A stretch of 64,000 nucleotides of DNA from Rhodovulum sp. PH10. GTDB taxonomy: Bacteria; Pseudomonadota; Alphaproteobacteria; Rhizobiales; Xanthobacteraceae. Below are positions 7,727 to 15,644 of this stretch, piece after piece. Location of the stretch: contig NZ_AKZI01000008.1 of NCBI RefSeq assembly GCF_000293785.1, positions 62,001 to 126,000 on the forward strand. Direction: 5' to 3'. Each line of letters starts with the position of its first letter. Position 1 is the first letter of the stretch. The translations under genes and the position numbers were made by a program. The notes beneath the pieces were generated by a model that was given only the letters and a program-made list of their open reading frames with translations, was not told the origin of the DNA and ran no database searches.

Positions 7727-10542
7727 CCGCCCCGGCGCCGCCGGAGCGCGGCTCGACGGCGGCGAGGGCGCATGCCCGCGATGCCGTGCCGCTGGTGATC
7801 GCCACCGCCCTCCTGGTGGTCGCGATCGTCGGCCCGGCGTTCTTCTATGCGTGGGAGCTGTCGACCGGCAAGGCGCGGATCGAGGCGATCGAGACCGACA
7901 TCAAGCGCTACGATCTCGCCCGCTCGCTGCACCGCGATTTCTCCGAGGTGTTGTCCGGGCTCGCGGCCCTGAGCATCGGCGTCGAGCCGGCCGAGCGCGA
8001 CCGGGTGATCGCCACGGCGCAGGCGAAGATGGCGCGGGCGACCGCGCTCGGCGCGCCGCTCGACCAGCTCCTCTCGGCCTCCGCCGCGTTCGTGCCGCCG
8101 GAGCGGCAGATCGCCCTGTGGGAGGCGATGACCACCATCCGCGACAGCTACGAGCACGTGGCCGAGTGGCGGCGCGACGGCTCGACCGAGGTCGAGCGCA
8201 CGTTTCACTTCCTGCAGATCCACGACGGCATCCGCACCGCCGAGGCGGTGCTCGGCGAGATCGACCGCGGTTTTGCCAAGCGCATCGCCGCCTCGCTGGC
8301 GGAATCGCGGGCGACCCTGCTGACGGCCGAGCGGGTGCTGGTCGCGCTCGCGCTGGCGACCGCGCTGATCGCGGCGGCGATCGCCACCTTCGTCGCCGTG
8401 TCGCTCCGCCGCATCCGCCGCGCCAACCGCGACCTCGCGGCGGGCGAGGCGGAGCTGTCGGACCAGAACCGCCGGTTCCGCGACGCGCTGGAGAGCATGG
8501 GCCAGGGCCTGGCCATGTTCGACGCCGACGGCCGGCTGATCGTGTGTAACGCGCGTTACGTCGATCTCTACGGCCTGCGGCCGCTCGATCCGAAGCCCGG
8601 CACCACGCTGCAGGAGATCGTCGGCTACCGGATCGCCGCCGGCATCGTCGAGCGACAGGTCGACGAGCGCTCGCACGCGGTGCCGGAGGTCGACGATCAC
8701 TGGGTGATCCCGCTCGCCGACGGCCGCTTCATCGCCGTCTTCCGGCGGATGCGCGCGACCGGCGGGTGGGTGGCGACCCACACCGACATCACCGACATCA
8801 AGCGCGCCCAGGACGAGCGGGCCCGCGCCGAGGCGGAGGCCGCCCGCTCGCGCGAGCAGGAGATCGCCGCCAAGGAGGCGTGCGCGACCAAGACGGCGTT
8901 CTTCGCCACCATGAGCCACGAGATCAGGACGCCGCTCAACGGGCTGCTCGGCCTCGCCGCGACCCTGCTCGAGACGCCGCTCGACGCCGACCAGCGAAAA
9001 ATCCTCGAGGCGATCGACCAGTCGGGCGAGAGTTTGCTCGCGATCGTCGACGACATCCTCGATCTGTCCAAGCTCGACGCCGGGCGGATGCTGTTCGAGG
9101 AGGTGGTGTTCTCGCCGCGCGCGCTGGTCGCCGAGGTCGAGCGCGTGCTCGCCACCCAGGTGCGCGCCAAGGGCCTGTCGTTCCGCACCGAGGTCTCGGC
9201 CGCGGTGCCGGGCCACCTGCTCGGCGATCCGGCGCGGCTGCGCCAGGTGCTGCTCAACCTCGCCGGCAATGCGGTGAAGTTCACCGCGCGCGGCGGGCGG
9301 GTGGCGATCCGGATGGACGGCACGGTCGAGGGGGACCGCGCGAGCCTCGTCTGCGCGGTGAGCGACAGCGGCATCGGCATCGCGCCGGAGCGGCTGGCGA
9401 CGCTGTTCTCCGACTACGTCCAGGCCGATTCCTCGATCAATCGCCGGTTCGGCGGCACCGGGCTCGGGCTCGCGATCTCGAAACGCATCGTCGAGCAGAT
9501 GGCGGGCACCATCGCGGTCGCCTCGACGCCGGGCGCCGGCTCGACCTTCACGGTGTCGCTGACGTTGCCGGTCGCCGCCGCGCCGCCTGCCGAGGAGAAG
9601 CGCGCGCCGGTCTCCTACGCCTCGTTCCGCGCCAAGCTGATGCGGCTCGGCCGGCCGCTGAAGGTGTTGCTCGCCGAGGACAACGCCACCAACCAGCTGG
9701 TCGTCACCCGCATGCTGAAGGAGTTCGACGTCGCCGTGAGGATCGCCCCGGACGGCCGGCAGGCGGTCGCGGCGGTCGCCGAGCAGGCGTTCGACATCGT
9801 GCTGATGGACGTGCGCATGCCCGGCATGGACGGGCTCGAGGCGACCCGCTGGATCCGCGCGCGCGGCGGCGCCTTCGCCCGCCTGCCGATCGTCGCGCTC
9901 ACCGCCAACGCCTTTCCCGACGACGTCCGGGCCTGCCGCGAGGCCGGCATGACCGGCTTCATGGCGAAGCCGGTGCGCAAGGTGACGCTGCTCGAGACGC
10001 TCGCCGAGGTGACGCGCGGGCTGCTCGCCGAGGCGGCGGACGAGGCGTATCCCGGCGACCCGCAGGCCGACCATTCGGTCGCGCCGCCGGAGCCGCGTTC
10101 GGACACGGCCGGGGCGGGCTTGCCCGGCGCGGGCTTGCCCGGCGCGAGCTTGCCCGGCTCGAGCTTGCCCGGCCCGGACACCCCGGTGCTCGATCTCGAC
10201 GACGCGGCGGAGCTGCGCGAGGCGATCGGCGACGACGGCTTCGACGAGACGCTCGCCTGCTTCCTCGCCGATTCGGCGGCGCGCCTGCGGCTGCTGCGCG
10301 ATCTGGTCGGGCAGGCGGATCGCGCGGCGATGAAGGCGGAGGCGCACACGCTGAAAGGGGCGGCGCGCGCGCTCGGCTTCCGCCGGCTCGCCGACATCGC
10401 CTTCGCGCTCGAGCGCGACGCCGACCTGATCGCGACGGAGGTCGCGACCACGCTGGTCGACCGGATGGACGGCGCCTTCCTCGAGGCCCGCGCGGCGGCC
10501 GCCCGGCCGGAGGCGCGCCGGTCTTCTGCCGACGCGGCCTGA
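7723..10542 (+). CDS. hybrid sensor histidine kinase with PAS, receiver and Hpt domains
   Basis: A 939-residue membrane kinase. Two membrane spans (about 20-42 and 205-230) flank a helical periplasmic sensor of about 160 residues; a PAS-7-type domain follows (GQGLAMFDADGRLIVCN). The HisKA phospho-acceptor is His399 in MSHEIRTPLNG, the ATPase has N, G1 (DSGIGI) and G2 (GGTGLGLAI) boxes, the receiver has Asp696 in LMDVRMPGMDG, and the Hpt has His875 in HTLKGAARALG. It thus carries a whole phosphorelay; the output protein is not nearby. Start TTG 7723 overlaps the PepSY stop (TTGA), with AAGGTGA upstream. The receiver-Hpt linker contains a short tandem repeat of LPG units. Confidence 0.9.
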   Translation: MTAPAPPERGSTAARAHARDAVPLVIATALLVVAIVGPAFFYAWELSTGKARIEAIETDIKRYDLARSLHRDFSEVLSGLAALSIGVEPAERDRVIATAQAKMARATALGAPLDQLLSASAAFVPPERQIALWEAMTTIRDSYEHVAEWRRDGSTEVERTFHFLQIHDGIRTAEAVLGEIDRGFAKRIAASLAESRATLLTAERVLVALALATALIAAAIATFVAVSLRRIRRANRDLAAGEAELSDQNRRFRDALESMGQGLAMFDADGRLIVCNARYVDLYGLRPLDPKPGTTLQEIVGYRIAAGIVERQVDERSHAVPEVDDHWVIPLADGRFIAVFRRMRATGGWVATHTDITDIKRAQDERARAEAEAARSREQEIAAKEACATKTAFFATMSHEIRTPLNGLLGLAATLLETPLDADQRKILEAIDQSGESLLAIVDDILDLSKLDAGRMLFEEVVFSPRALVAEVERVLATQVRAKGLSFRTEVSAAVPGHLLGDPARLRQVLLNLAGNAVKFTARGGRVAIRMDGTVEGDRASLVCAVSDSGIGIAPERLATLFSDYVQADSSINRRFGGTGLGLAISKRIVEQMAGTIAVASTPGAGSTFTVSLTLPVAAAPPAEEKRAPVSYASFRAKLMRLGRPLKVLLAEDNATNQLVVTRMLKEFDVAVRIAPDGRQAVAAVAEQAFDIVLMDVRMPGMDGLEATRWIRARGGAFARLPIVALTANAFPDDVRACREAGMTGFMAKPVRKVTLLETLAEVTRGLLAEAADEAYPGDPQADHSVAPPEPRSDTAGAGLPGAGLPGASLPGSSLPGPDTPVLDLDDAAELREAIGDDGFDETLACFLADSAARLRLLRDLVGQADRAAMKAEAHTLKGAARALGFRRLADIAFALERDADLIATEVATTLVDRMDGAFLEARAAAARPEARRSSADAA
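10109..10172. repeat. 15-base tandem repeat coding LPG units in the kinase linker
   Basis: About four near-identical 15-base units built on GGCGCGGGCTTGCCC lie in frame between the receiver and Hpt domains, giving GAGLPGAGLPGASLPG. A multiple-of-three unit can expand or contract without breaking the frame, so linker length may vary between strains. Confidence 0.8.
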
Positions 10543-10568
10543 CCGCCGAGCGTCGTTCCCGGTAGCGG

Positions 10569-11015
10569 TCAGCGCGCGCTGTCGGAGCTTCCGCGGCCGG
10601 GGCCCGTGCCCGTGCCCGTCGCGGAGCCCGAGCCGCCGCCGGGTCCGGGTGCGACACCCTCCGCGGTCTCCGGCTGGGCGGTCGGCGAGCCGGGGGCGGG
10701 CGCGTGCGGCGAGGTGCCGATATAGGCGCCGCCGGTGCCGCCGGTCCAGCCGGTCGAGCCCTCGTTGCCGGGCGCGGTGCCGTCGCGCTCGGGGGCCGGC
10801 GCGGTCGCCGGGCGGTCCGGCTTTTCCGCAGCCGAGACGGGAGCGACGGGCGGCGCGGCGAGCGCGAGGCCGAGCGCCAGCGCGCCGAGAAAGGCGAAAC
10901 CGGTGCGCGCCGACACGCGCGGCGACGAGGGGGCCGGGGTTTTCAGGGGCGTCGTCGCGGGGCGGGGCGAGCCGCGCGTTCGCGTCGTCTCGGTCCTGGT
11001 GGTCCTGGCGGTCAT
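10569..11015 (-). CDS. low-complexity exported protein of unknown function
   Basis: A 148-residue protein: a basic Thr/Arg-rich N-terminus, a hydrophobic segment at residues 37-62 (GFAFLGALALGLALAAPPVA) that could be a signal peptide or anchor, then a disordered Pro/Gly/Thr-rich tail without recognisable domains. AAGGGAGA upstream of the ATG at 11015 supports translation. It converges on the hybrid kinase with a gap of 26 bases. Low-complexity high-GC frames are easily mistaken for genes; the ribosome site and signal-like segment favour a real one, with moderate confidence. Confidence 0.55.
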   Translation of the reverse strand: MTARTTRTETTRTRGSPRPATTPLKTPAPSSPRVSARTGFAFLGALALGLALAAPPVAPVSAAEKPDRPATAPAPERDGTAPGNEGSTGWTGGTGGAYIGTSPHAPAPGSPTAQPETAEGVAPGPGGGSGSATGTGTGPGRGSSDSAR

Positions 11016-11138
11016 GGGCGTCTCCCTTGGGTCTTTTTCGTGCGAAAGACCGCAACGCCAATCACCGCATCCTGCAAATGTTCCCGGCCGGGCCCCGCCC
11101 GCTGCGCGGCGCCGGCTCTCACTGCCGCACCGATAGCT

Positions 11139-12260
11139 TCAAACCACCACGGTGAGGCGCTTGGCGGCGCGGGTGATGCCGGTATAGAGCCACCGTTCGC
11201 GAGTCTCGGCGAAGGCGAAGCTCTCGTCGAACAGCACCACCTCGTCCCATTGCGAGCCCTGCGCCTTGTGGACGGTGAGCACGTAGCCGAAGTCGAACTC
11301 GTCGTAGACCTTGCGCTGCGCCCACTCGAACTCCTCGATGCCGCCGAGAAAGCACTCCGAGCGCACCGTCACCTTCAGCGCCTTGGCCGAGCGCTCGGCG
11401 GTGTCCTCGTCCGGCACGATGCGCATGGTCACGAGCGCCCGCGAGCGGCCGATCTTGCGCTCCTGCACGCTCCACAGCCCGCCGTTGAAAAGGCCCTTCT
11501 TGCGGTTGTTGCGCAGGCACACGAGCTTGTCGCCGGCGAGCGGCAGCGGATCGGAAAACTCCTTCAGCTCGCGCAGGCGGGCGTTGTAGGCGCGCCGCGT
11601 GGCGTTGCGCCCGACCAAGACCTGGTCGGCGCGCGGCACGCTCGCCGGATCGAGGTCGGCCCGCCGCACCACCTTGCTCTCGCCGTAGTCGCCCGGCGCG
11701 ATCCGGCTGCCTTCGCGCACCTGCATCGAGAGATGGACGATCGGGTCGTCCTTGGCCTGGCGATGCACCTCGGTCAGCATCGCGTCGGGCTCGTGCTCGG
11801 TGAAGAAGCCGCCGCCCTGGATCGGCGGCAGCTGCGCCGGATCGCCGAGCACCAGGAGCGGCACGCCGAACGAGAGGAGGTCGCGGCCGAGCTCGGCATC
11901 GACCATCGAGCACTCGTCGATCACGATCAGCTTGGCCTTGGCGGCCGGCGCGTCGTCCCACAGGGTGAAGCTCGGCTGCTCGCTCGCGCTCTCCTGCGCC
12001 TTGTAGATCAGGCTGTGGATGGTCGAGGCGCCGTGGCAGCCCTTGTTGCGCATCACCTGCGCGGCCTTGCCGGTGAAGGCGGCGAATTTCACCGGGCCGT
12101 CGACGTCGGCGGCGAGATGGCGGGCGAGCGTCGTCTTGCCGGTGCCGGCGAAGCCGAACAGCCGAAAAATCTGCGGCGTGCCGGCGCGGCCCGGCTTGTC
12201 CTTCAGCCAGCGGCCGACGGCGGCGAGCGCTTTTTCCTGGTGTGGCGAGAAGACGGGCAT
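11139..12260 (-). CDS. RecD-like ATP-dependent DNA helicase (superfamily 1)
   Basis: A 373-residue helicase. Walker A is GFAGTGKTT (about 36-44), Walker B is VIDECSMVD, motif III is LGDPAQLPPI, and the C-terminal UvrD_C_2 region has VLTVHKAQGSQWDEV and WLYTGITRAAKRLTVVV. The length fits the short stand-alone RecD-like ATPases rather than RecD of RecBCD; it probably unwinds DNA 5' to 3' in repair or recombination, and no recBC is seen here. The frame begins at ATG 12260. The protein looks complete with all helicase motifs in order. No operon partner is evident: the next gene on this strand is more than 100 bases away. Confidence 0.9.
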   Translation of the reverse strand: MPVFSPHQEKALAAVGRWLKDKPGRAGTPQIFRLFGFAGTGKTTLARHLAADVDGPVKFAAFTGKAAQVMRNKGCHGASTIHSLIYKAQESASEQPSFTLWDDAPAAKAKLIVIDECSMVDAELGRDLLSFGVPLLVLGDPAQLPPIQGGGFFTEHEPDAMLTEVHRQAKDDPIVHLSMQVREGSRIAPGDYGESKVVRRADLDPASVPRADQVLVGRNATRRAYNARLRELKEFSDPLPLAGDKLVCLRNNRKKGLFNGGLWSVQERKIGRSRALVTMRIVPDEDTAERSAKALKVTVRSECFLGGIEEFEWAQRKVYDEFDFGYVLTVHKAQGSQWDEVVLFDESFAFAETRERWLYTGITRAAKRLTVVV

Positions 12261-12522
12261 GGGATTTTTTCGGCCGGCGGTGAAGTCTCGTGCGAGCCGG
12301 TCGCGACCGGTTCGGGCGGGACTCCAGTGTTACCGGGATTCGTCCGGGTCGTTAACGCCCGGTGAACGGGAGGCTCGGCCGCGAGGGTCCACTTTTCCGC
12401 ATTCTGGTGTGGGGGCGTTAATCGGTCGGTGTGGGAATTCCCCTAAAGAACGAGATACCGGTCGGCACGCTCGCGCATGCGGATCGGCGTCGCCATTGGG
12501 GACGGGTGGGGGAAACGGCACG

Positions 12523-14286
12523 ATGCTCGCGGCTTTTTCTGCGCTTCACCACCGGGTCTCGGCGAGCCTCAAGATCCGGGTCCTCCTGCTCACCCTCGCG
12601 GTGTTCGTGGTGGTGTCGCTGCCGGCCTATGTCGCCTTCGAGTGGATCGTGCGCAACACCGTGGTGCAGCTCGGCACGCTGTTCGCCGAGAAGCAGGTGC
12701 TCTACGATCGCTATCGCGGCCTCGACGCGCTGATGCGCGAGGTCTCGCTCGCCGAGAACCTCACCCGCGCGCCGAGCGTGGTCGACTGGGCCGAGGACGA
12801 GGGCGACCCGGTGAAGCGCAAGCGGGCGCTCGCCGAGTTCGAGCGGTTCCGCCGCTCGTTCCAGGACGAGAGCTGGTTCTTCGTCGTCCACGCCTCCGGC
12901 AATTATTATTTCAACGATCGCACCGGGCAGTATGCCGACGCGCCGAAGCGCTACACCGTGAGCCGCGACAATCCGCGCGACGGCTGGTACTTCACCACCA
13001 TCGCCCGCGGCCGCGGCTGTCGCCTCAATGTCGACCGCGACGACAACCTGCTGGTCACCAAGGTTTGGATCAACTGCGTCGTCGGCCGCGGCGAGAAAAC
13101 CCTCGGCGTGGTCGGCACGGGCGTGGATCTCACCGCCTTCATCCGCGAGGTGGTGGACATCCCGCAGACCGGGGTGCAGAGCATGTTCGTCGACCAGTCG
13201 GGGGCGATCCAGGCGCACCGCGACCCGCGGATGGTCGACTTCCACAGCCTCACCAAGGACACCAAGGCGAAGAAGACGATCTTCGCGCTGGTCGACGACG
13301 AGGCGGGCCGGGCGACCATCGCCGGCATGATGAAGCGCCTCGACGGCGGCGCCGGTGCGGTCGAATCGAGCTTCGTGACGATCGGCGGCAAGGACTACCT
13401 CGTCGGCATCGGCTTTCTCGATCGGGTCGGGTGGTACAACGTGACACTCATGGACGTCGACGCCGTCATCGATCGCGAGATGTTCGTGCCGATCGCGGTG
13501 CTGCTGGCGCTGATCGCCACCGCCGCGGTCGCGCTGATGACGCTGCTGTTTCGCCGCAGCGTGCTCGACCGGCTGGCGCGGCTCGAGGTGGCGATCCGCC
13601 GCATGGAGGCGGGCGACTTCGCCGCCTCGGTCGATCGGGGCCGCGACGAGATCGGCCGGCTGTCGCGCGCTTTTGCGCGCATGGCGACCGCGGTCGGCGA
13701 TCACACCGAGCTGCTGGAGACGATGGTCGCCGAGCGCACCGAGCAGCTCCGCCGCCTGGCACACCAGGATCCGCTCACCGCGATCTACAATCGGCGCGGC
13801 GTGCTGGTGGCGGTGGAGGCGCTGCGCGCCCGCGCCGGCGAGGAGAAGTTCGCGCTCGGCCTGCTGCTGATCGACCTCGACCTGTTCAAGACGATCAACG
13901 ACGCGCACGGCCATCACGGCGGCGACGCGGTGCTGTCCGAGGCGGCGCGGCGGCTGAAGGGCGCGCTCGGGCCGGACGACGTCTATGGCCGCTGGGGCGG
14001 CGACGAGTTCATCGTGGTCGCGGTCGACCGCCCGGACGAAAGCCTCGCCGAGGTCGCCGCGCGCCTGCTCGCCGCGATCGGCGGCCGCCCGGTGCGGCTC
14101 GAGGACGGCGGCAGCGTCGCGCTGTCGATCAGCATCGGCGCCTGCCCGCTCGCCGGCGACACCACGGTCGATGCCGCGCTCGCGCAGGCCGACGCCGCGC
14201 TCTACGCCGCCAAGCGCTCGGGCCGCGACACCGCGGTGGTCTACGATCCCGCCGCGCACGGCGATCAGGAGCGGCGCTCCGCGTGA
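12523..14286 (+). CDS. membrane diguanylate cyclase (dCache-HAMP-GGDEF)
   Basis: A 587-residue protein: membrane span at 17-40, a periplasmic Cache-type sensor (about 45-315), a second span at 325-345, a HAMP segment, then a GGDEF domain with intact GGDEF at 492-496 (RWGGDEFIVV) and LIDLDLFKTINDAHGHHGGD for metal and GTP binding. It should make cyclic di-GMP in response to an external ligand. The inhibitory site five residues before GGDEF reads GPDD rather than RxxD, so classic product inhibition is probably absent. The ATG at 12523 has GGGGGAAAC upstream and starts the first span. The 262 bases before it hold no gene. Confidence 0.88.
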   Translation: MLAAFSALHHRVSASLKIRVLLLTLAVFVVVSLPAYVAFEWIVRNTVVQLGTLFAEKQVLYDRYRGLDALMREVSLAENLTRAPSVVDWAEDEGDPVKRKRALAEFERFRRSFQDESWFFVVHASGNYYFNDRTGQYADAPKRYTVSRDNPRDGWYFTTIARGRGCRLNVDRDDNLLVTKVWINCVVGRGEKTLGVVGTGVDLTAFIREVVDIPQTGVQSMFVDQSGAIQAHRDPRMVDFHSLTKDTKAKKTIFALVDDEAGRATIAGMMKRLDGGAGAVESSFVTIGGKDYLVGIGFLDRVGWYNVTLMDVDAVIDREMFVPIAVLLALIATAAVALMTLLFRRSVLDRLARLEVAIRRMEAGDFAASVDRGRDEIGRLSRAFARMATAVGDHTELLETMVAERTEQLRRLAHQDPLTAIYNRRGVLVAVEALRARAGEEKFALGLLLIDLDLFKTINDAHGHHGGDAVLSEAARRLKGALGPDDVYGRWGGDEFIVVAVDRPDESLAEVAARLLAAIGGRPVRLEDGGSVALSISIGACPLAGDTTVDAALAQADAALYAAKRSGRDTAVVYDPAAHGDQERRSA

Positions 14287-14309
14287 TCGGGTCCCCCGAC
14301 GCGTCGCCG

Positions 14310-14329
14310 GCCGTCGCATCGACGGTTTT
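14310..14329 (+). terminator. short Rho-independent terminator after the diguanylate cyclase
   Basis: CCGTCG and CGACGG form a 6-base-pair stem around CAT, followed by five T residues. It lies 24 bases past the stop codon. The stem is short, so efficiency is uncertain. Confidence 0.5.
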
Positions 14330-14398
14330 TCCCGCGCCGTCGCGTTAACCATCGGTCGCCGAGATCGGTACGAGAGCCCGGCAAGAGCTGCCCGGGAC

Positions 14399-14423
14399 GG
14401 AACAATCTGCCCGGCTCGACGTT
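14399..14423 (+). promoter_or_regulatory. EcfG-type general-stress promoter
   Basis: GGAAC (14399-14403) and CGTT (14420-14423) are separated by exactly 16 bases, the consensus for the alphaproteobacterial general-stress sigma factor EcfG (SigT/RpoE2 family). It precedes the gene starting at 14529 by a leader of about 100 bases. A CtrA-like half-site, TTAACCAT, lies at 14345-14352. Confidence 0.65.
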
Positions 14424-14528
14424 TGTCCGACCAGCCAAGCGTTTCATAACAAGAAGGAAAGTCACGACCGGCGCGGGCACGACGATTGCTAGGGGAATGG
14501 CGATCGTGCGTCCCAGGAGTTCCGTGCC

Positions 14529-15161
14529 GTGTTCGTGTCGCCCAGTTCCATGTTCTCCAATCGAGTTCTTCACACCGTGCGGTCCTCCGCTGCGGCGGAC
14601 CGCGACTTCGACACCTTGGTGGACACCGCCTCGACGGATGCGACATCGGGCGCGACATCGGGCACCGGCACCGGCATCACGACGTCGACCGGCGGCGACA
14701 TCCGCGCCGGCACGGCCGGCATTCGGATCGATCCGCGCGACGTCCACCGCTTCGCCGAGCCGACCCGCGAGGGCGTCGCCTCGCTCGCCGTCGATCTCGC
14801 CGAGGAGCTCGATCGCGTGCTCGGCAGTGCCGGCCTCGCGGCCGAGCCGCCGATCACCTTCACCATCGATTCCACCGGCATTCATGCGAGCGGCGACCGT
14901 GACGACCTCGCCGCGGTCGAATCGGTGGTGCAGGGCGACTCGCACCTCGCGCTGTCGCTGCGCATCACCAAGGCGATCGCCGAGCAGGCGCACGCCCTCG
15001 AGCAGACCGACCCGGACAAGTCCTACCGCAACGAGACCGACCCGGTGCGGGCGATCGCCAAGTATCAGGAGATGATGGCCGCCCACCGTACGACGCCGAT
15101 GGCGCTGGTGTGGAACGGCACCGCCGTCTCGGTCGCCGCCGGCAGGCAGACCTGGCTGTGA
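14529..15161 (+). CDS. unknown 210-residue protein under a predicted stress promoter
   Basis: A 210-residue acidic protein I cannot assign. Residues 1-60 are low-complexity (TSGATSGTGTG). Residues 65-210 look folded, with helices around REGVASLAVDLAEELDRVL and a conserved-looking KYQEMMAAHRTTP near the end. No signal peptide, membrane span or catalytic motif is visible. The start is GTG with AGGAG nine bases upstream; a later ATG at 14550 lacks a ribosome site. The upstream GGAAC-N16-CGTT element suggests induction in the general stress response, and the next gene downstream has the same element. Confidence 0.7.
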   Translation: MFVSPSSMFSNRVLHTVRSSAAADRDFDTLVDTASTDATSGATSGTGTGITTSTGGDIRAGTAGIRIDPRDVHRFAEPTREGVASLAVDLAEELDRVLGSAGLAAEPPITFTIDSTGIHASGDRDDLAAVESVVQGDSHLALSLRITKAIAEQAHALEQTDPDKSYRNETDPVRAIAKYQEMMAAHRTTPMALVWNGTAVSVAAGRQTWL

Positions 15162-15188
15162 TCGCGGCGCGCAATCGCACTGCCTCTC

Positions 15189-15234
15189 TCCTCGTGCCGA
15201 GGAGCGGCCGCCGGCCCCGTCTCGAACCATGTGG
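15189..15234. repeat. dispersed palindromic intergenic repeat, copy B (partial)
   Basis: CCTCGTGCCGAGGAGCGGCC followed by CCGTCTCGAACCATGTGG matches the first half of copy A at 98-196. The second half is missing. It lies between the 210-residue gene and the next EcfG promoter. Confidence 0.6.
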
Positions 15235-15344
15235 CCGACCGCGCCCGATGGTGCACGGCATGCAGCCGCCGCGCGAGGACGTCGCTGCGGCAGCCGGGCG
15301 TCGGCTCTTCCGGTAGCGTGCTGCCACTTTCTCGCGACCGCGCG

Positions 15345-15369
15345 GGAACTCGCCGCCTCATCGCCCGTT
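15345..15369 (+). promoter_or_regulatory. EcfG-type general-stress promoter for the DUF1328-like gene
   Basis: GGAAC (15345-15349) and CGTT (15366-15369) are again exactly 16 bases apart. The ATG follows 22 bases after the -10 element, leaving room for a short leader with AGAGGAGG. DUF1328-type membrane proteins are commonly found in general-stress regulons, which supports the call. Confidence 0.75.
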
Positions 15370-15391
15370 CACGAGGGCAGAGGAGGCTCGG

Positions 15392-15616
15392 ATGCTCAAA
15401 TTCGCGATCATTGCTCTGGTGATTTCCCTGATTGCCGGCGCCGTCGGCCTGACCAACGTCTCGCGCATCGCCAAGCAGGTGGCGCTCGGGGTCTTCGTGC
15501 TGTTCTTTCTCGGCTTCCTCGCGCTGCTCGGCTTCGCCTATCTGCTCGGCGCGGCGTTCGACGCCGGTCAGCACGCGATGCTGATCGATGCGGTCCGCGC
15601 CGCCGCGATCGGCTGA
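15392..15616 (+). CDS. DUF1328/YtjA-like small membrane protein
   Basis: A 74-residue protein with two hydrophobic spans, residues 3-22 (KFAIIALVISLIAGAVGLTN) and 30-54 (ALGVFVLFFLGFLALLGFAY). The start, spacing and the intervening VSRIAK turn match DUF1328. Family members are short inner-membrane proteins of unknown mechanism, often stress-induced. The last 20 residues extend beyond the usual 50-60-residue family length. AGAGGAGG lies five bases before the ATG, and an exact EcfG-type promoter sits just upstream. It converges with the following cyclic-di-GMP gene, with a gap of 28 bases. Confidence 0.85.
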   Translation: MLKFAIIALVISLIAGAVGLTNVSRIAKQVALGVFVLFFLGFLALLGFAYLLGAAFDAGQHAMLIDAVRAAAIG

Positions 15617-15644
15617 GGTCGCGCGTCGGCCGGCGCGCCGCCGG

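Noticed and set aside
7699-11061. A very long open frame opposite the hybrid kinase gene
   Set aside because: It has no recognisable domain, is Arg/Gly/Ala-rich, and mirrors the codon bias of the real gene. Long antisense frames are normal in DNA of this GC content.
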